Part shown: in pieces, positions 22,003-31,168 of the stretch
Layout of the letters: each line of letters begins with the position of its first letter
Position numbering within the stretch: position 1 is the stretch's first letter
Source: Bradyrhizobium prioriisuperbiae
GTDB taxonomy: Bacteria > Pseudomonadota > Alphaproteobacteria > Rhizobiales > Xanthobacteraceae
Direction of reading: 5' to 3'
NCBI RefSeq assembly: GCF_032397745.1
Contig: NZ_CP135921.1
Location: 8,358,501-8,422,500, forward strand
Length of the DNA stretch: 64,000 nt
Program-made: the position numbers and the translations under genes
The notes under the pieces: generated by a model
Told to the model about the DNA's origin: nothing
Database searches by the model: none
What the model saw: the letters and a program-made list of their open reading frames with translations, nothing else

Positions 22003-22346
22003 CCGCCACTCCCCGCCCTGCCGCCATCCTGCAGCAGCGCCCCATGCCACGATAACGTCATATTGTCGCAACCGACAATCGACAACGACTGATCGACCCC
22101 ACGTCCCGGTTCCCTGACCGGGAGCGAATCCCATTGATTCGACTTAACGTCGCGCGATTTTGCGGTGTGAATCGTAACAGGCTGTTAATTCTTTACCGTG
22201 CCGCAAATGTTGCACTGCATCAGGGAAATTGCGCCACAATTGACAATTACTTGAAACCAATACCGCGCTATATATGGCCCCTGGGGAAGATGAAGGCCTA
22301 CAGCGCAAACGCGAGGCCGACGGGGGTCGCTGGGTTAAACAATATC
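22003..22346. other. Divergent promoter region, 344 bp
   Basis: The DNA lies between the two-helix protein and the GT39-like gene. The frame of the latter runs open back to 22,134 but translates to unlikely sequence, so I treat it as non-coding promoter DNA. No terminator or operator is obvious. Confidence 0.45.
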
Positions 22347-23996
22347 ATGTCATCGATAACGACTTCAGTCGTTGAGACGCCACAGCGGCGCTCAATCGAG
22401 CAGATTTGTGACGATCTTGCATGGGTCGCGCTCGGCATCGTCATCATTGTCGCCGGGCTGACGTTCGAGGATTACGGTCTCGGCTGGGACGATTACACCC
22501 ACGCCGAATACGCCGATCTGTTGCTGAAGATGTACGGGTCCGGGTTCAGGGACACCGGCGCGCTGTCGTTCGCCAATCTCTTCATGTACGGCGGCGGCTT
22601 CGACATGGCGGCGGCGCTGCTGCACAAGATCGTGCCGTTCGAACTGTTCGAGACCCGCCGCTTGCTCGGCGCGATCGTCGGAGTCATCGGTCTTGCCGTA
22701 ACCTGGCGGGTGGGACGACGGGTCGGCGGCCCGATCGCCGGCCTTGCGACCTTGCTGCTGCTGGCGCTATGTCCGACGTTCTACGGCCATATGTTCATGA
22801 ACCCGAAGGATGCGCCCTTCGCGGTGGCAATGATGGTGCTGATGCTGGGACTGGTGCGGCTGGCGCAGGATTATCCCAAGCCTTCCGCCCACACCGTGCT
22901 GATCATCGGCATCGGCGCTGGCCTGTCGATCGGATCGCGCATCCTCGGCGGCCTGGCGCTGGTTTATGCGCTGGTCGGATTCATTCCATTGCTGCTGGCC
23001 GATGTCCGCGCGCAAGGCTTGCGCGAGGCCGTGCATCGCTTCGCCCATGTCTGCTACGTGCTGCTGCCCGGCCTGCTGCTGGGCTACCTGATCATGGGGC
23101 TGATCTGGCCCTGGTCGATCATGGAGCCGGCCAATCCGTTTCATGCCCTGACCTACTTCTCGCATTTCTTCGAGAAGCCCTGGAAGGAAATGTTCGACGG
23201 CGCATTGGTGTCGGTTCCGGACATGCCATGGTCCTATCTGCCGACCCTGTTCGCCCTGCAATTGCCGGAAATCCTGATCGGCCTCGGCGTGGCGGGCATC
23301 GCCGGCACCTTCATGTCGCTGTCACGGCCGAATGTTGCGCCGAATCGCAAGACCATTCTCCTGATGCTGACGCTCGCCGCCACGCTGCCGCTCGTCATTG
23401 CCATGGTCAAACGTCCGGCGCTGTACAACGGCATCCGGCACTTCATCTTCGTCATTCCGCCGATGACGGTGCTGGCCGGCGCAGCATTCGGCTGGCTGTA
23501 CAACTGGCTCAAGGATCATGGCCGCGGCGCGCAGAGCGCGGCGGTCGCGGTTTTCATATTCGGACTGTTGCTGCCGCTGAACGAGATGATCCGGCTGCAT
23601 CCGTATCAATACACCCACTTCAACCATATCGCAGGAACGGTGCGCGCCGCGGATGCGCGCTACATGCTTGATTACTGGGGGCTGGCCTTCAAGCAGGCCT
23701 CGGACGAGCTGCAGGAACTGCTGGACGAACGCGACGAAGAACCCACCAAGGGCGGCAAGTGGAAGGTTGCGGTGTGCGGACCGCAGCGACCGGCGCAGGT
23801 CGCACTCGGCCAGGATTTCAGCATCGGCTGGGACAGCAAGGGCGCCGACTTCGCCATGACGCTGGGCGAGTTCTACTGCAAGGGCCTCACCGCGCCGGTG
23901 CTGGTGGAGATCAAGCGCGACGACGTGGTGTTCGCGCGTGTCTACGACATTCGCGGCCGCAATATCTCCGACCTGCTGGCAATCCCTGCGCCCTGA
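22347..23996 (+). CDS. Membrane glycosyltransferase, GT39/ArnT-like
   Basis: A 549-residue polytopic protein with about ten membrane helices. The first periplasmic loop has FEDYGLGWDDYTHAEYADLL, matching the acidic catalytic loop of GT-C enzymes (GT39/GT83). MNPKDAPFAV and NGIRHFIFVIPPM are further loop motifs of this family. A soluble domain of about 110 residues closes it. GT-C enzymes move a sugar from a polyprenyl-phosphate donor to a protein or lipid in the periplasm. Start uncertain: ATG 22,347, 22,290 and 22,134 are in frame; 22,347 is nearest the first conserved segment. Confidence 0.75.
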   Translation: MSSITTSVVETPQRRSIEQICDDLAWVALGIVIIVAGLTFEDYGLGWDDYTHAEYADLLLKMYGSGFRDTGALSFANLFMYGGGFDMAAALLHKIVPFELFETRRLLGAIVGVIGLAVTWRVGRRVGGPIAGLATLLLLALCPTFYGHMFMNPKDAPFAVAMMVLMLGLVRLAQDYPKPSAHTVLIIGIGAGLSIGSRILGGLALVYALVGFIPLLLADVRAQGLREAVHRFAHVCYVLLPGLLLGYLIMGLIWPWSIMEPANPFHALTYFSHFFEKPWKEMFDGALVSVPDMPWSYLPTLFALQLPEILIGLGVAGIAGTFMSLSRPNVAPNRKTILLMLTLAATLPLVIAMVKRPALYNGIRHFIFVIPPMTVLAGAAFGWLYNWLKDHGRGAQSAAVAVFIFGLLLPLNEMIRLHPYQYTHFNHIAGTVRAADARYMLDYWGLAFKQASDELQELLDERDEEPTKGGKWKVAVCGPQRPAQVALGQDFSIGWDSKGADFAMTLGEFYCKGLTAPVLVEIKRDDVVFARVYDIRGRNISDLLAIPAP

Positions 23997-24128
23997 CAAT
24001 TTCTTCTCCTGATCGCATATCGCGCGCGTCAGGCATGACGTTATGGGCGAGCTTGTGGTGTTGCCGCAAGCCGGACCCGCGGATACGCTTGCCTCAATCG
24101 GATCAGCGGAACACAAGGGAAAAGCCAG

Positions 24129-24908
24129 ATGTCACCGGCGGAAGCACGCCTGAAGGAAGTTCGCTCCGACATGACCGAGGCGGAATGGACGCAGCGCGTC
24201 AATCTCGCCGCTGCCTATCGCCTGGTGGCGTTCTATGGCTGGGACGATCTTGTCGACACCCACATCTCCGCCCGCGTGCCGGGGCCGGAACACCACTTCC
24301 TGATCAATCCGTACGGATTGATGTTCGATGAAATCACCGCATCCAGCCTGGTCAAGGTCGACCTCGACGGCAACCTGCTGACCGAGAGCCAGTACAGCAT
24401 CAATCCGGCGGGATTCACCATCCACTCGGCGATCCATGAAGTCCGCGAGGATGCTGGCTGCGTGCTGCATCTCCACACCCCCGACGGCGTTGCGGTCGCG
24501 AGTTGCCTCGAAGGCCTGCAGCCTCTGAACCAGACCGCCCAGCTCGTCACCGGCGATCTCGCTTATCACGACTATGAAGGAATCGCGCTCGACCACGACG
24601 AGCGCCCGCGCATCCAGAAGGACCTCGGCGACAAGAACCATCTGTTGCTGCGCAATCACGGCACCCTGACAGTGGGACGCTCGGTCGCGTCCGCGTTCGA
24701 GCGCATGTTCCACCTGGAGCGGGCCTGCACCATGCAGGTGCGCACCCGGATGCTGGGCCCGACCGCCTACCCAGTAGAGAAATTCGTGATCGAAAAGAAC
24801 GAAAATCTGGTCGCGGACCGCGACCGCGCCGAGCGCCGGGCCAACCTGCTGGTGTGGCCACCACTGCTGCGCAAGCTGGATCGTCTCGATCCCAGCTACA
24901 AAACCTGA
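24129..24908 (+). CDS. Class II aldolase/adducin family protein
   Basis: A 259-residue protein with the class II aldolase fold. VAFYGWDDLVDTHISARVPG is the substrate loop, HSAIHEV and LHLHTPDGVAVAS supply the metal-binding histidines, and LLLRNHGTLTVG is the third ligand motif. Members range from fuculose-phosphate aldolases to decarboxylases and adducin-like proteins without activity. The standalone gene gives no pathway hint. Followed by a terminator. Confidence 0.82.
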   Translation: MSPAEARLKEVRSDMTEAEWTQRVNLAAAYRLVAFYGWDDLVDTHISARVPGPEHHFLINPYGLMFDEITASSLVKVDLDGNLLTESQYSINPAGFTIHSAIHEVREDAGCVLHLHTPDGVAVASCLEGLQPLNQTAQLVTGDLAYHDYEGIALDHDERPRIQKDLGDKNHLLLRNHGTLTVGRSVASAFERMFHLERACTMQVRTRMLGPTAYPVEKFVIEKNENLVADRDRAERRANLLVWPPLLRKLDRLDPSYKT

Positions 24909-24966
24909 GTTACAACGACGGAATTCGATGCTATAAGAGCTGCATCACCCTCTACACGTCACATCA

Positions 24967-24997
24967 AAACGCCGCCCAATTCCGGACGGCGTTTTTT
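24967..24997. terminator. Bidirectional terminator between convergent genes
   Basis: AACGCCG (24,968-24,974) pairs with CGGCGTT (24,987-24,993), with four A before and six T after. It therefore works on both strands for the aldolase-like gene and the M20 peptidase gene that converge here. Confidence 0.75.
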
Positions 24998-25025
24998 ACT
25001 GTTGCAATCCGCTCAAGCTCGAGGC

Positions 25026-26435
25026 TCAGGCACGCGGTGCGGCTGCGAATGCCGCGAGAATGCGCGCCCATGAGCGAATGCCCTTGTGGAAGCTGCGCAG
25101 GTCGTACTTCTCGTTCGGCGAGTGGATGTTGTCGTCGTCGAGCCCGAAGCCGATCAACAGCGAATCGAGACCGAGCGTCTTTTTGAAATCCGCGACGATC
25201 GGAATCGAGGCGCCAGAGCCGATCAGCACCGCGTCCTTGCCCCACTCTTCGGTCAGCGCAACCTTGGCCGCCGCAAGCGGCTTCATGGTCCAGTCCAGTG
25301 CAATCGCCGGCGCGCCGGCATGGTCGATGAATTCCGCCGTGCAGTCGGCCGGCAGCAGCTCCGTGACAAAAGCGCGGAATGCGGCGCGGATCGTCGCGGG
25401 ATCCTGCCCTTCGACCAGCCGGAACGACACTTTCGCGGAGGCCTCCGCCGGAATCACGGTCTTGGAGCCCTCGCCGGTATAACCACCGAAGATGCCGTTG
25501 ATGTCGCAGGTCGGGCGCGAGATCGCCTGCTCGATCATCAGCCGATCGTTCTCGCCGGCCGGTATCGACAAGCCGATCGGCTTGAGGAACGTCTCCGGCG
25601 TGAAATCGAGCGCCGCCCATTGCGCGCGGATGTCGGCCGGCAGATCCTTCACGCCATTATAGAAGCCGGGGATGGTGATGTGGCCGTTGTCGTCGTGCAG
25701 ACCGCCGAGAATCCGGGTCAGCACGCGGATCGGATTTCGCGCGGTGCCACCGTACACGCCGGAATGCAGGTCGCGATTGGCGGCCTTGATGCGCACCTCG
25801 TCATAGACGAGGCCGCGCAGCGACGTCGTGATCGCCGGCGTGTCGCGATCCCACATCCCGGTATCGCACACCAGCACGAAGTCAGCAGCGAGGTCGGCCT
25901 TGTGCGTCTCCAGGAACGGGCCGAAATTCTTCGACCCGATCTCTTCCTCACCCTCGAGCAGAATGGTGACATTCAGCGGCAGCGAGCCGGTGACGGACTT
26001 CCAGGCACGGCAGGCCTCGACGAACGTCATCAGTTGGCCCTTGTCGTCCTCGGCGCCGCGCGCAACGATGATCTTGCGGCCGTCGGCATGATCGGTGACC
26101 ACCGGCTCGAACGGCGGCCGGTGCCACAGATCGAGCGGATCGACCGGCTGCACGTCATAGTGGCCATAGAACAGCACATGCGGGGTATCATCGCCGTGCC
26201 CGTTGCTCTTGGCCACGATGGCGGGATGGCCCGCGGTCGGCCGCACCTCGGCGGTGAAGCCGAGCGAAGCGATATCCCGCGCCAGATGTTCCGCCGCCGT
26301 CTTGCAATCGCCGGCGAAGGCCGGATCGGCGGAGATCGACTTGATCCGCAGCAGGGCGAACAGCCGCTCCAGGCTGTTGTCGAAATCGGCATCGATACGT
26401 TCGAGGACAGCAGACAGTTGACCGGTATCAGGCAT
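25026..26435 (-). CDS. M20 family dipeptidase/metallopeptidase
   Basis: A 469-residue M20 peptidase. Metal ligands appear in order: FYGHYDVQPVDP (first His and Asp region), ARGAEDDKGQLMTF (bridging Asp), EGEEEIGS (catalytic Glu and ligand Glu), VCDTGMWD (Asp) and NIHSPNEKYD near the C-terminus (last His). The lid/dimerisation domain lies between, with RDLHSGVYGG. This is the form annotated as Xaa-His-type cytosolic dipeptidase. It cleaves dipeptides in the cytoplasm. It stands alone, with a terminator behind it. Confidence 0.87.
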   Translation of the reverse strand: MPDTGQLSAVLERIDADFDNSLERLFALLRIKSISADPAFAGDCKTAAEHLARDIASLGFTAEVRPTAGHPAIVAKSNGHGDDTPHVLFYGHYDVQPVDPLDLWHRPPFEPVVTDHADGRKIIVARGAEDDKGQLMTFVEACRAWKSVTGSLPLNVTILLEGEEEIGSKNFGPFLETHKADLAADFVLVCDTGMWDRDTPAITTSLRGLVYDEVRIKAANRDLHSGVYGGTARNPIRVLTRILGGLHDDNGHITIPGFYNGVKDLPADIRAQWAALDFTPETFLKPIGLSIPAGENDRLMIEQAISRPTCDINGIFGGYTGEGSKTVIPAEASAKVSFRLVEGQDPATIRAAFRAFVTELLPADCTAEFIDHAGAPAIALDWTMKPLAAAKVALTEEWGKDAVLIGSGASIPIVADFKKTLGLDSLLIGFGLDDDNIHSPNEKYDLRSFHKGIRSWARILAAFAAAPRA

Positions 26436-26544
26436 TTCAATTTTCCTTGCAGATTTTCCTTGTCGCAGCCGACGAGCGCCGCACGCTGCTCATCACAAGC
26501 CGAACTTGATGGAATCGCGGCAGCACGCGTGCCGCCGCAACGAA

Positions 26545-28110
26545 TTACCTTCGCAACATGCTGCCGAGCGCTCCACGCACGATTGCGCGACCGACCGAAC
26601 CGCCGAGCGCGCCGCCGACCGACTTGCCGAGATCGGCCACAACGCCCCCGACGACCTTGTTGGTCACCGAGCGCGTGACGTTACGGGCGATGACCTGTCC
26701 GGTGGACATCTTGCCGCGTGGCACGTTGGTTCCAAAGATCGTGCCGACGATCGAGCCGATCTGACCGAGAATGCCACCACCTCCGCCACCGCCGTCCGCG
26801 GTTGCCGCCGTACCGGCGACGCGCTTCTGCAACACCTCGTAGGCGGATTCGCGATCGATCTCGGTATCGTATTTGCCCTTCACCGGACTGGCGGCGATGA
26901 TCGCCTTGCGTTCGTCTGATGTCACCGGCCCGATCCGCGCCGACGGCGGGCGGACCATGACCCGCTCGACCATTGCAGGCGTGCCGTTGCCTTCGAGGAA
27001 GGAGACCAGCGCCTCACCTTTGCCGAGCTCGGTAATGATCTTGGCGGTGTTGAGTTTCGGATTGGGGCGGAAGGTCTCCGCCGCCGCAGCGACCGCCTTC
27101 TGGTCGCGCGGGGTGAACGCACGCAACGCGTGCTGCACCCGATTGCCGAGCTGGGCCAGCACCCGGTCGGGGACATCGATCGGATTTTGCGTGACGAAAT
27201 AGACCCCAACCCCCTTGGAGCGGATCAGGCGCACCACCTGCTCGATCTTGTCCATCAGCGCCTTGGGCGGATCGTTGAACAAGAGGTGCGCCTCATCGAA
27301 GAAGAACACCAGCTTCGGCTTCGGCGGATCGCCGACTTCGGGAAGCTGCTCGAACAGCTCCGACAGCATCCACAGCAGGAACGTGGCATACAGGCGCGGG
27401 CTCTGCATCAGCTTGTCGGCGACCAGGATATTGACCATGCCGCGACCATCCTTGTCGGTGCGCATGAAGTCCTTCAGGTCGAGCGCCGGTTCCCCGAAAA
27501 ACTTGGTGCCGCCCTGGTTTTCCAACACCAGGAGCTGGCGCTGGATGGTTCCCACGGTCTGTTTCGACACGTTGCCGTACTGGGTGGTCAATTCGTCGGC
27601 ATGCTCGGCGATGAAGACGAGGATTGCGCGCAGGTCCTTCATGTCGAGCAGCAACAGGCCCTGCTCGTCCGCCACGCGAAACGCGATGTTGAGCACGCCT
27701 TCCTGGACGTCGTTCAGGTCCATCATCCGCGACAGCAGCAGCGGTCCCATCTCCGAGACGGTGGCGCGCACCGGATGTCCCTGCTCACCGAACACGTCCC
27801 AGAAAATCGTCGAGAACTGATCGGGCTGGAACTTGAGACCCATCTCCTGGGCCCGCTTGACGATGAAATCCTTGGCTTCGCCCACCTCGGCGATCCCCGA
27901 GAGATCGCCCTTGATATCCGATGCAAAAACTGGAACACCGGCGCGGGCAAACCCTTCCGCCATCACCTGCAACGACACCGTCTTGCCGGTACCGGTTGCG
28001 CCAGTGACCAGACCGTGGCGGTTGGCAAGTGATAATGTCAGATAAGCGGCCTGCTCTTCCTTGCCGATGAAAATCGAGTCGTTGGTATCAGCAGCCGTCC
28101 CAGTCGCCAT
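26545..28110 (-). CDS. HerA-like helicase/ATPase (DUF853 family)
   Basis: A 521-residue ATPase with Walker A GATGTGKT near residue 40, SDIKGDLSG, a Walker [14 protein letters not shown] and an [18 protein letters not shown] sensor ([19 protein letters not shown]). This is the DUF853 branch of HerA-like, DNA-translocating P-loop proteins. The C-terminus has a poly-Gly stretch and GLG-rich hydrophobic repeats that suggest membrane or oligomer contacts. Role in the cell is not established; DNA processing is the likely area. Confidence 0.85.
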   Translation of the reverse strand: MATGTAADTNDSIFIGKEEQAAYLTLSLANRHGLVTGATGTGKTVSLQVMAEGFARAGVPVFASDIKGDLSGIAEVGEAKDFIVKRAQEMGLKFQPDQFSTIFWDVFGEQGHPVRATVSEMGPLLLSRMMDLNDVQEGVLNIAFRVADEQGLLLLDMKDLRAILVFIAEHADELTTQYGNVSKQTVGTIQRQLLVLENQGGTKFFGEPALDLKDFMRTDKDGRGMVNILVADKLMQSPRLYATFLLWMLSELFEQLPEVGDPPKPKLVFFFDEAHLLFNDPPKALMDKIEQVVRLIRSKGVGVYFVTQNPIDVPDRVLAQLGNRVQHALRAFTPRDQKAVAAAAETFRPNPKLNTAKIITELGKGEALVSFLEGNGTPAMVERVMVRPPSARIGPVTSDERKAIIAASPVKGKYDTEIDRESAYEVLQKRVAGTAATADGGGGGGGILGQIGSIVGTIFGTNVPRGKMSTGQVIARNVTRSVTNKVVGGVVADLGKSVGGALGGSVGRAIVRGALGSMLRR

Positions 28111-28481
28111 CGTTCTGCCTCATGAAAATGCCGGCTCGAAATTCCCGTTGACCGACCGGCGTTTGTCGGGGTCGATCTTACTGCATTCCACGACGGTAAT
28201 GAAACTCTCAAACCCAAATCGGGCCGAGGAAATCCATACCGTTGAAACCCGAATACGGAAATCTTCGTATTTTCAGGTTGGGCTGCGAAGTCATCGTGAC
28301 GGCAGGCCTGCGACATTCCGCATCAATCTTGCGAGCCATCTTGCAAAGCCGCAACACTTTGGAGGCGTTTGGGACGAATCAATGTTTTCGAACACGTACG
28401 TCGCTTGAATTTTGCCGCTCGAAAGCTCAAGATGAATTTCATAAGCAAGCAGCCGGCGAGTAACCGGCAGGCGGGGCAGTT
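28111..28481. other. Intergenic region, 371 bp, no gene supported
   Basis: The promoter region is shared by the divergent HerA-like and VcgC/VcgE-like genes. An imperfect hairpin (AACCCGAATACGG near 28,246 with CGTATTTTCAGGTT) lies roughly mid-way. The frame 28,061-28,408 crosses the ATPase gene start and is not credible. Nothing else is seen. Confidence 0.45.
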
Positions 28482-28862
28482 ATGGACGAGTTGATCGAGC
28501 AGCTATCTGCAAAAGTTGGTATTGATAAAGCGGTTGCTGAAAAGACGATCGGCATCATTCTGGGCTTCCTGCGGACCGAAGGCCCGACTGACACGGTTCA
28601 GACACTGATCGACAAAATTCCCGGCGCTGCAGCCGCGGTCGAAGCCAACGGCGGCAGCCGTGGCGGACTTTCAAGTGGACTTGGCAGCTTGTTTGGCGGC
28701 GGCCTGATGGCGCTTGGTGGCAAGCTGATGGGCCTTGGTCTCGGCATGGGCGAGATCCAGGCAGTGGCGCGTGAGCTGTTCAGGTTCGGGCGGGAGCGGG
28801 TTGGCGCGGACAAGATCGACGAGATCATTGCCGGCACGCCGGGCCTGAGCCAGTTCGCCTGA
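28482..28862 (+). CDS. DUF2267/DUF2780-like protein (VcgC/VcgE-type)
   Basis: A 126-residue helical protein: MDELIEQLSAKVGIDKAVAE, a Gly-rich middle (GLSSGLGSLFGGGLMALGG) and KIDEIIAGTPGLSQFA. The helix-turn 'xKVGIDxxxAxxAIGxIxxFL' opening is that of small DUF2267/DUF2780 proteins. Function unknown. It precedes the DUF4332 gene by 39 bases on the same strand. Confidence 0.65.
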   Translation: MDELIEQLSAKVGIDKAVAEKTIGIILGFLRTEGPTDTVQTLIDKIPGAAAAVEANGGSRGGLSSGLGSLFGGGLMALGGKLMGLGLGMGEIQAVARELFRFGRERVGADKIDEIIAGTPGLSQFA

Positions 28863-28901
28863 TTTCCACTCTCCAGTTCACGTGTCCCCAGTTCAGTTGT
28901 C

Positions 28902-29309
28902 ATGACATATCCCATTGCCAAGATTGATGGCCTTTCCGCCCAGGCCGCCGCGAAGCTGAAATCGGTTGGAATTCGAACAACAGAAGGTCTGCTGGACGCC
29001 GCCCACACGGTGAAGGGCCGCAAGACACTGGCGGCCGATACCGGCCTCAGTGAACAGCAACTGCTGGAATGGGCCAATATCGCCGACTGCATGCGGATCA
29101 AGGGGATGGGCAAGGCCAAGGCCGAACTGCTGCGCGCCGCCGGCGTCACGACTGTCCGGGAGTTCGTTCACCGCAATCCGGAGCGGCTGGCGCAGGCCAT
29201 GAAGGAGGCCAACGCCAAGCGCAAGCTCGTCAGCGTACTGCCTTCGGAGGCCTCGGTGAAGCGGCTGATCGAGCACGCCCGCAAGCTGCCCTTGAAAATT
29301 TCCTACTGA
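28902..29309 (+). CDS. DUF4332 helix-hairpin-helix protein
   Basis: A 135-residue protein with two helix-hairpin-helix units: IDGLSAQAAAKLKSVGIRTT (residues 7-26) and MRIKGMGKAKAELLRAAGVT, with LLEWANIADCMRI between. This is the DUF4332 layout. Such folds bind DNA without sequence preference. No enzymatic motif is visible. It lies just ahead of the folate operon but is separated from it by 60 bases and probably independent. Confidence 0.78.
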   Translation: MTYPIAKIDGLSAQAAAKLKSVGIRTTEGLLDAAHTVKGRKTLAADTGLSEQQLLEWANIADCMRIKGMGKAKAELLRAAGVTTVREFVHRNPERLAQAMKEANAKRKLVSVLPSEASVKRLIEHARKLPLKISY

Positions 29310-29369
29310 GCCGCCCTCCGTACGGCACCTTATCTTGACTCCTTGGGGCAGACCGCGCAAAGCGACCGC

Positions 29370-30230
29370 ATGATGTCCGCCACCCGTCGATCGTCCAAAC
29401 CGACCGGTCAGCCGCAGGGATATGACCTCCGGCGGTTGCTGGAACGCCGCACACCGGCGGTCATGGGCGTGCTGAACATCACCCCGGATTCGTTTTCCGA
29501 CGGCGGCCAATTCGATACACCTGAGCGCGCTTTGGCGCAGGCTGGCCGCATGATCGCGGAAGGCGCCGATATCCTCGACATCGGGGCGGAATCGACCCGT
29601 CCTTACGGTGGGCAGCAAGCGGTTTCGGCCGAGGAGGAGATGCAGCGGCTCCGAGCAGTATTGGCGGACGTGGTGGCGCTGGGAACGCCAGTGTCGATCG
29701 ACACCATGAAGGCGAGGGTCGCGGATTGGGCCCTCGGCCAGGGCGTTGCGATGGCCAACGATGTCTGGGGGCTACAGCGCGATCCGGACATGGCAGCGGT
29801 GGTCGCCAGTCATGGCGTGCCGGTCATCGTCATGCACAACCGCGACACCGTCGATCCCGCTCTTGATATCATCGCCGATATCCGGGCGTTTTTCGACCGG
29901 ACGCTCGAGATCGCCACAAAAGCCGGCATCTCCGGGGACAAGATCGTGCTCGATCCAGGCATCGGCTTCGGCAAGACGCCTGAACAGAGCATGACGGCGC
30001 TGGCGCGGTTGACCACACTGCAAGGCTTCGGCTGCCCGATCCTGGTCGGCGCTTCACGCAAACGCTTCATTGCCTCGGTGGTCGCATCCGAACCGCAGCA
30101 GCGCCTCGGCGGCTCGATCGCCGCTCACCTGCTGGCGGGGCAAAATGGCGCCAAGATCATCCGCGCGCATGACGTCGCCGAAACCGTGCAGGCTTTGCGG
30201 GTGGCGGCCGCGATCGAGGACAAACGATGA
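29370..30230 (+). CDS. folP: Dihydropteroate synthase
   Basis: A 286-residue FolP. MGVLNITPDSFSDGG is the pterin and diphosphate loop, IGAESTRPYGG the sulfonamide-sensitive loop, and DPGIGFGKT and GASRKRFI the later signatures. It joins p-aminobenzoate to hydroxymethyl-dihydropterin diphosphate to make dihydropteroate. First gene of a folP-folB-folK operon; its stop overlaps folB by four bases. ATG 29,370 or 29,373 is likely. A TTG at 29,343 is a weaker alternative. Confidence 0.93.
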   Translation: MMSATRRSSKPTGQPQGYDLRRLLERRTPAVMGVLNITPDSFSDGGQFDTPERALAQAGRMIAEGADILDIGAESTRPYGGQQAVSAEEEMQRLRAVLADVVALGTPVSIDTMKARVADWALGQGVAMANDVWGLQRDPDMAAVVASHGVPVIVMHNRDTVDPALDIIADIRAFFDRTLEIATKAGISGDKIVLDPGIGFGKTPEQSMTALARLTTLQGFGCPILVGASRKRFIASVVASEPQQRLGGSIAAHLLAGQNGAKIIRAHDVAETVQALRVAAAIEDKR

Positions 30231-30601
30231 CGGACACGATTTTCATCCAGGGTCTTCTGATCCATGCTCGCCACGGCGTGCTGGAACACGAGGCGGAGGT
30301 CGGCCAGCGCTTTGTCATCGACCTTGAATTGACGACCGATCTGTCGGAATCGTCGCGAACCGACAAGCTCGCGGACACGGTCTCCTATGCCGATGTGGTC
30401 AAGGCAGCGACCGCCGCCTTCGCCGACAAGAACTACCGGCTGCTCGAGCGCGCCGCCGGCGCCGTGGCGGAAGCCATCCTCGCGGCCTTTCCGCGCATCA
30501 GCGCGGTCAAGGTGACGGTGCACAAGCCGCACGCGCCGATCGCCGCCATCTTCCATGATGTCGGCGTCACCATCACCCGTACCCGATCGTCTCATGACTG
30601 A
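30227..30601 (+). CDS. folB: Dihydroneopterin aldolase
   Basis: A 124-residue FolB: IFIQGLLIHARHGVLEHEAE at the start, TVSYADVVKAA with the conserved Tyr, and VKVTVHKPHAPI with the catalytic Lys near the end. It splits dihydroneopterin into hydroxymethyl-dihydropterin and glycolaldehyde. Coupled to folP by ATGA, and its last eight bases lie inside folK. Confidence 0.93.
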   Translation: MTDTIFIQGLLIHARHGVLEHEAEVGQRFVIDLELTTDLSESSRTDKLADTVSYADVVKAATAAFADKNYRLLERAAGAVAEAILAAFPRISAVKVTVHKPHAPIAAIFHDVGVTITRTRSSHD

Positions 30602-31085
30602 AGTGTTGATCGCGCTGGGGGGTAATGTCGGCGATGTCCGGCAGACCTTCGGTCGCGCGATCCCGACGATCTGCGGCATGGCACAGGCGGGGCTGCTGGC
30701 GCGTTCGTCCGACTACCAGACGCCGGCCTGGGGCAACGAAGAGCAGCCTCCCTTCATCAACGCCTGCATCCTTATCGACACCGATCTCGACCCGCACGCA
30801 CTGCTGTTCAGCCTGCATAAGGTTGAAAAGAAGTTTGGCCGCGACCGAGCGAAAGAGACCCATTGGGGGCCACGCACCCTCGACCTCGATATCCTTGCCT
30901 ATGGCGATGAACGGATCGACCAGCCGGGGCTGACAATTCCTCACCCGCGCCTGTTTGAGCGGGCGTTCGTGCTGGTCCCGCTGGCCGAAATCGCGCCCGA
31001 TCGGGTGATCGGCAGCCAAACCGCTCGCGAGGTGCTGAAAAACCTCTCGGTCGAAGGTATCAGCCGGCTACCGGACCGGAACTGA
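30594..31085 (+). CDS. folK: 6-hydroxymethyl-7,8-dihydropterin pyrophosphokinase
   Basis: A 163-residue FolK: MTEVLIALGGNVGDVRQTF, PFINACILIDT, then HWGPRTLDLDILAYGD, the Mg/ATP signature, and IPHPRLFERAFVLVPLAEIA. It transfers pyrophosphate from ATP to the pterin before FolP acts, so the operon carries three consecutive folate steps. The ATG at 30,594 is inside the end of folB. A longer frame exists but has no support. Confidence 0.93.
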   Translation: MTEVLIALGGNVGDVRQTFGRAIPTICGMAQAGLLARSSDYQTPAWGNEEQPPFINACILIDTDLDPHALLFSLHKVEKKFGRDRAKETHWGPRTLDLDILAYGDERIDQPGLTIPHPRLFERAFVLVPLAEIAPDRVIGSQTAREVLKNLSVEGISRLPDRN

Positions 31086-31168
31086 TAGACCAAACCGGTC
31101 ATTGGCAGCGTCCGTCTGGCATGGCATTTTCCTCCCATAACAATCCGTGTGGGAGTTGAACCCCTTAG

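Noticed and set aside
22134..22346. N-terminal extension of the GT39-like protein
   Set aside because: Open in frame, but the translated 71 residues look non-coding and precede the first membrane helix of the family. Kept as promoter DNA, with the doubt noted.
22421..23671. 416-codon frame inside the GT39-like gene
   Set aside because: Arg/Ala/His-rich translation with no motif, overlapping a membrane protein with clear catalytic loop and helices.
25086..26678. 530-codon plus-strand frame
   Set aside because: It is the antisense of the M20 peptidase, whose metal-site motifs are complete. Long antisense frames are common in GC-rich DNA.
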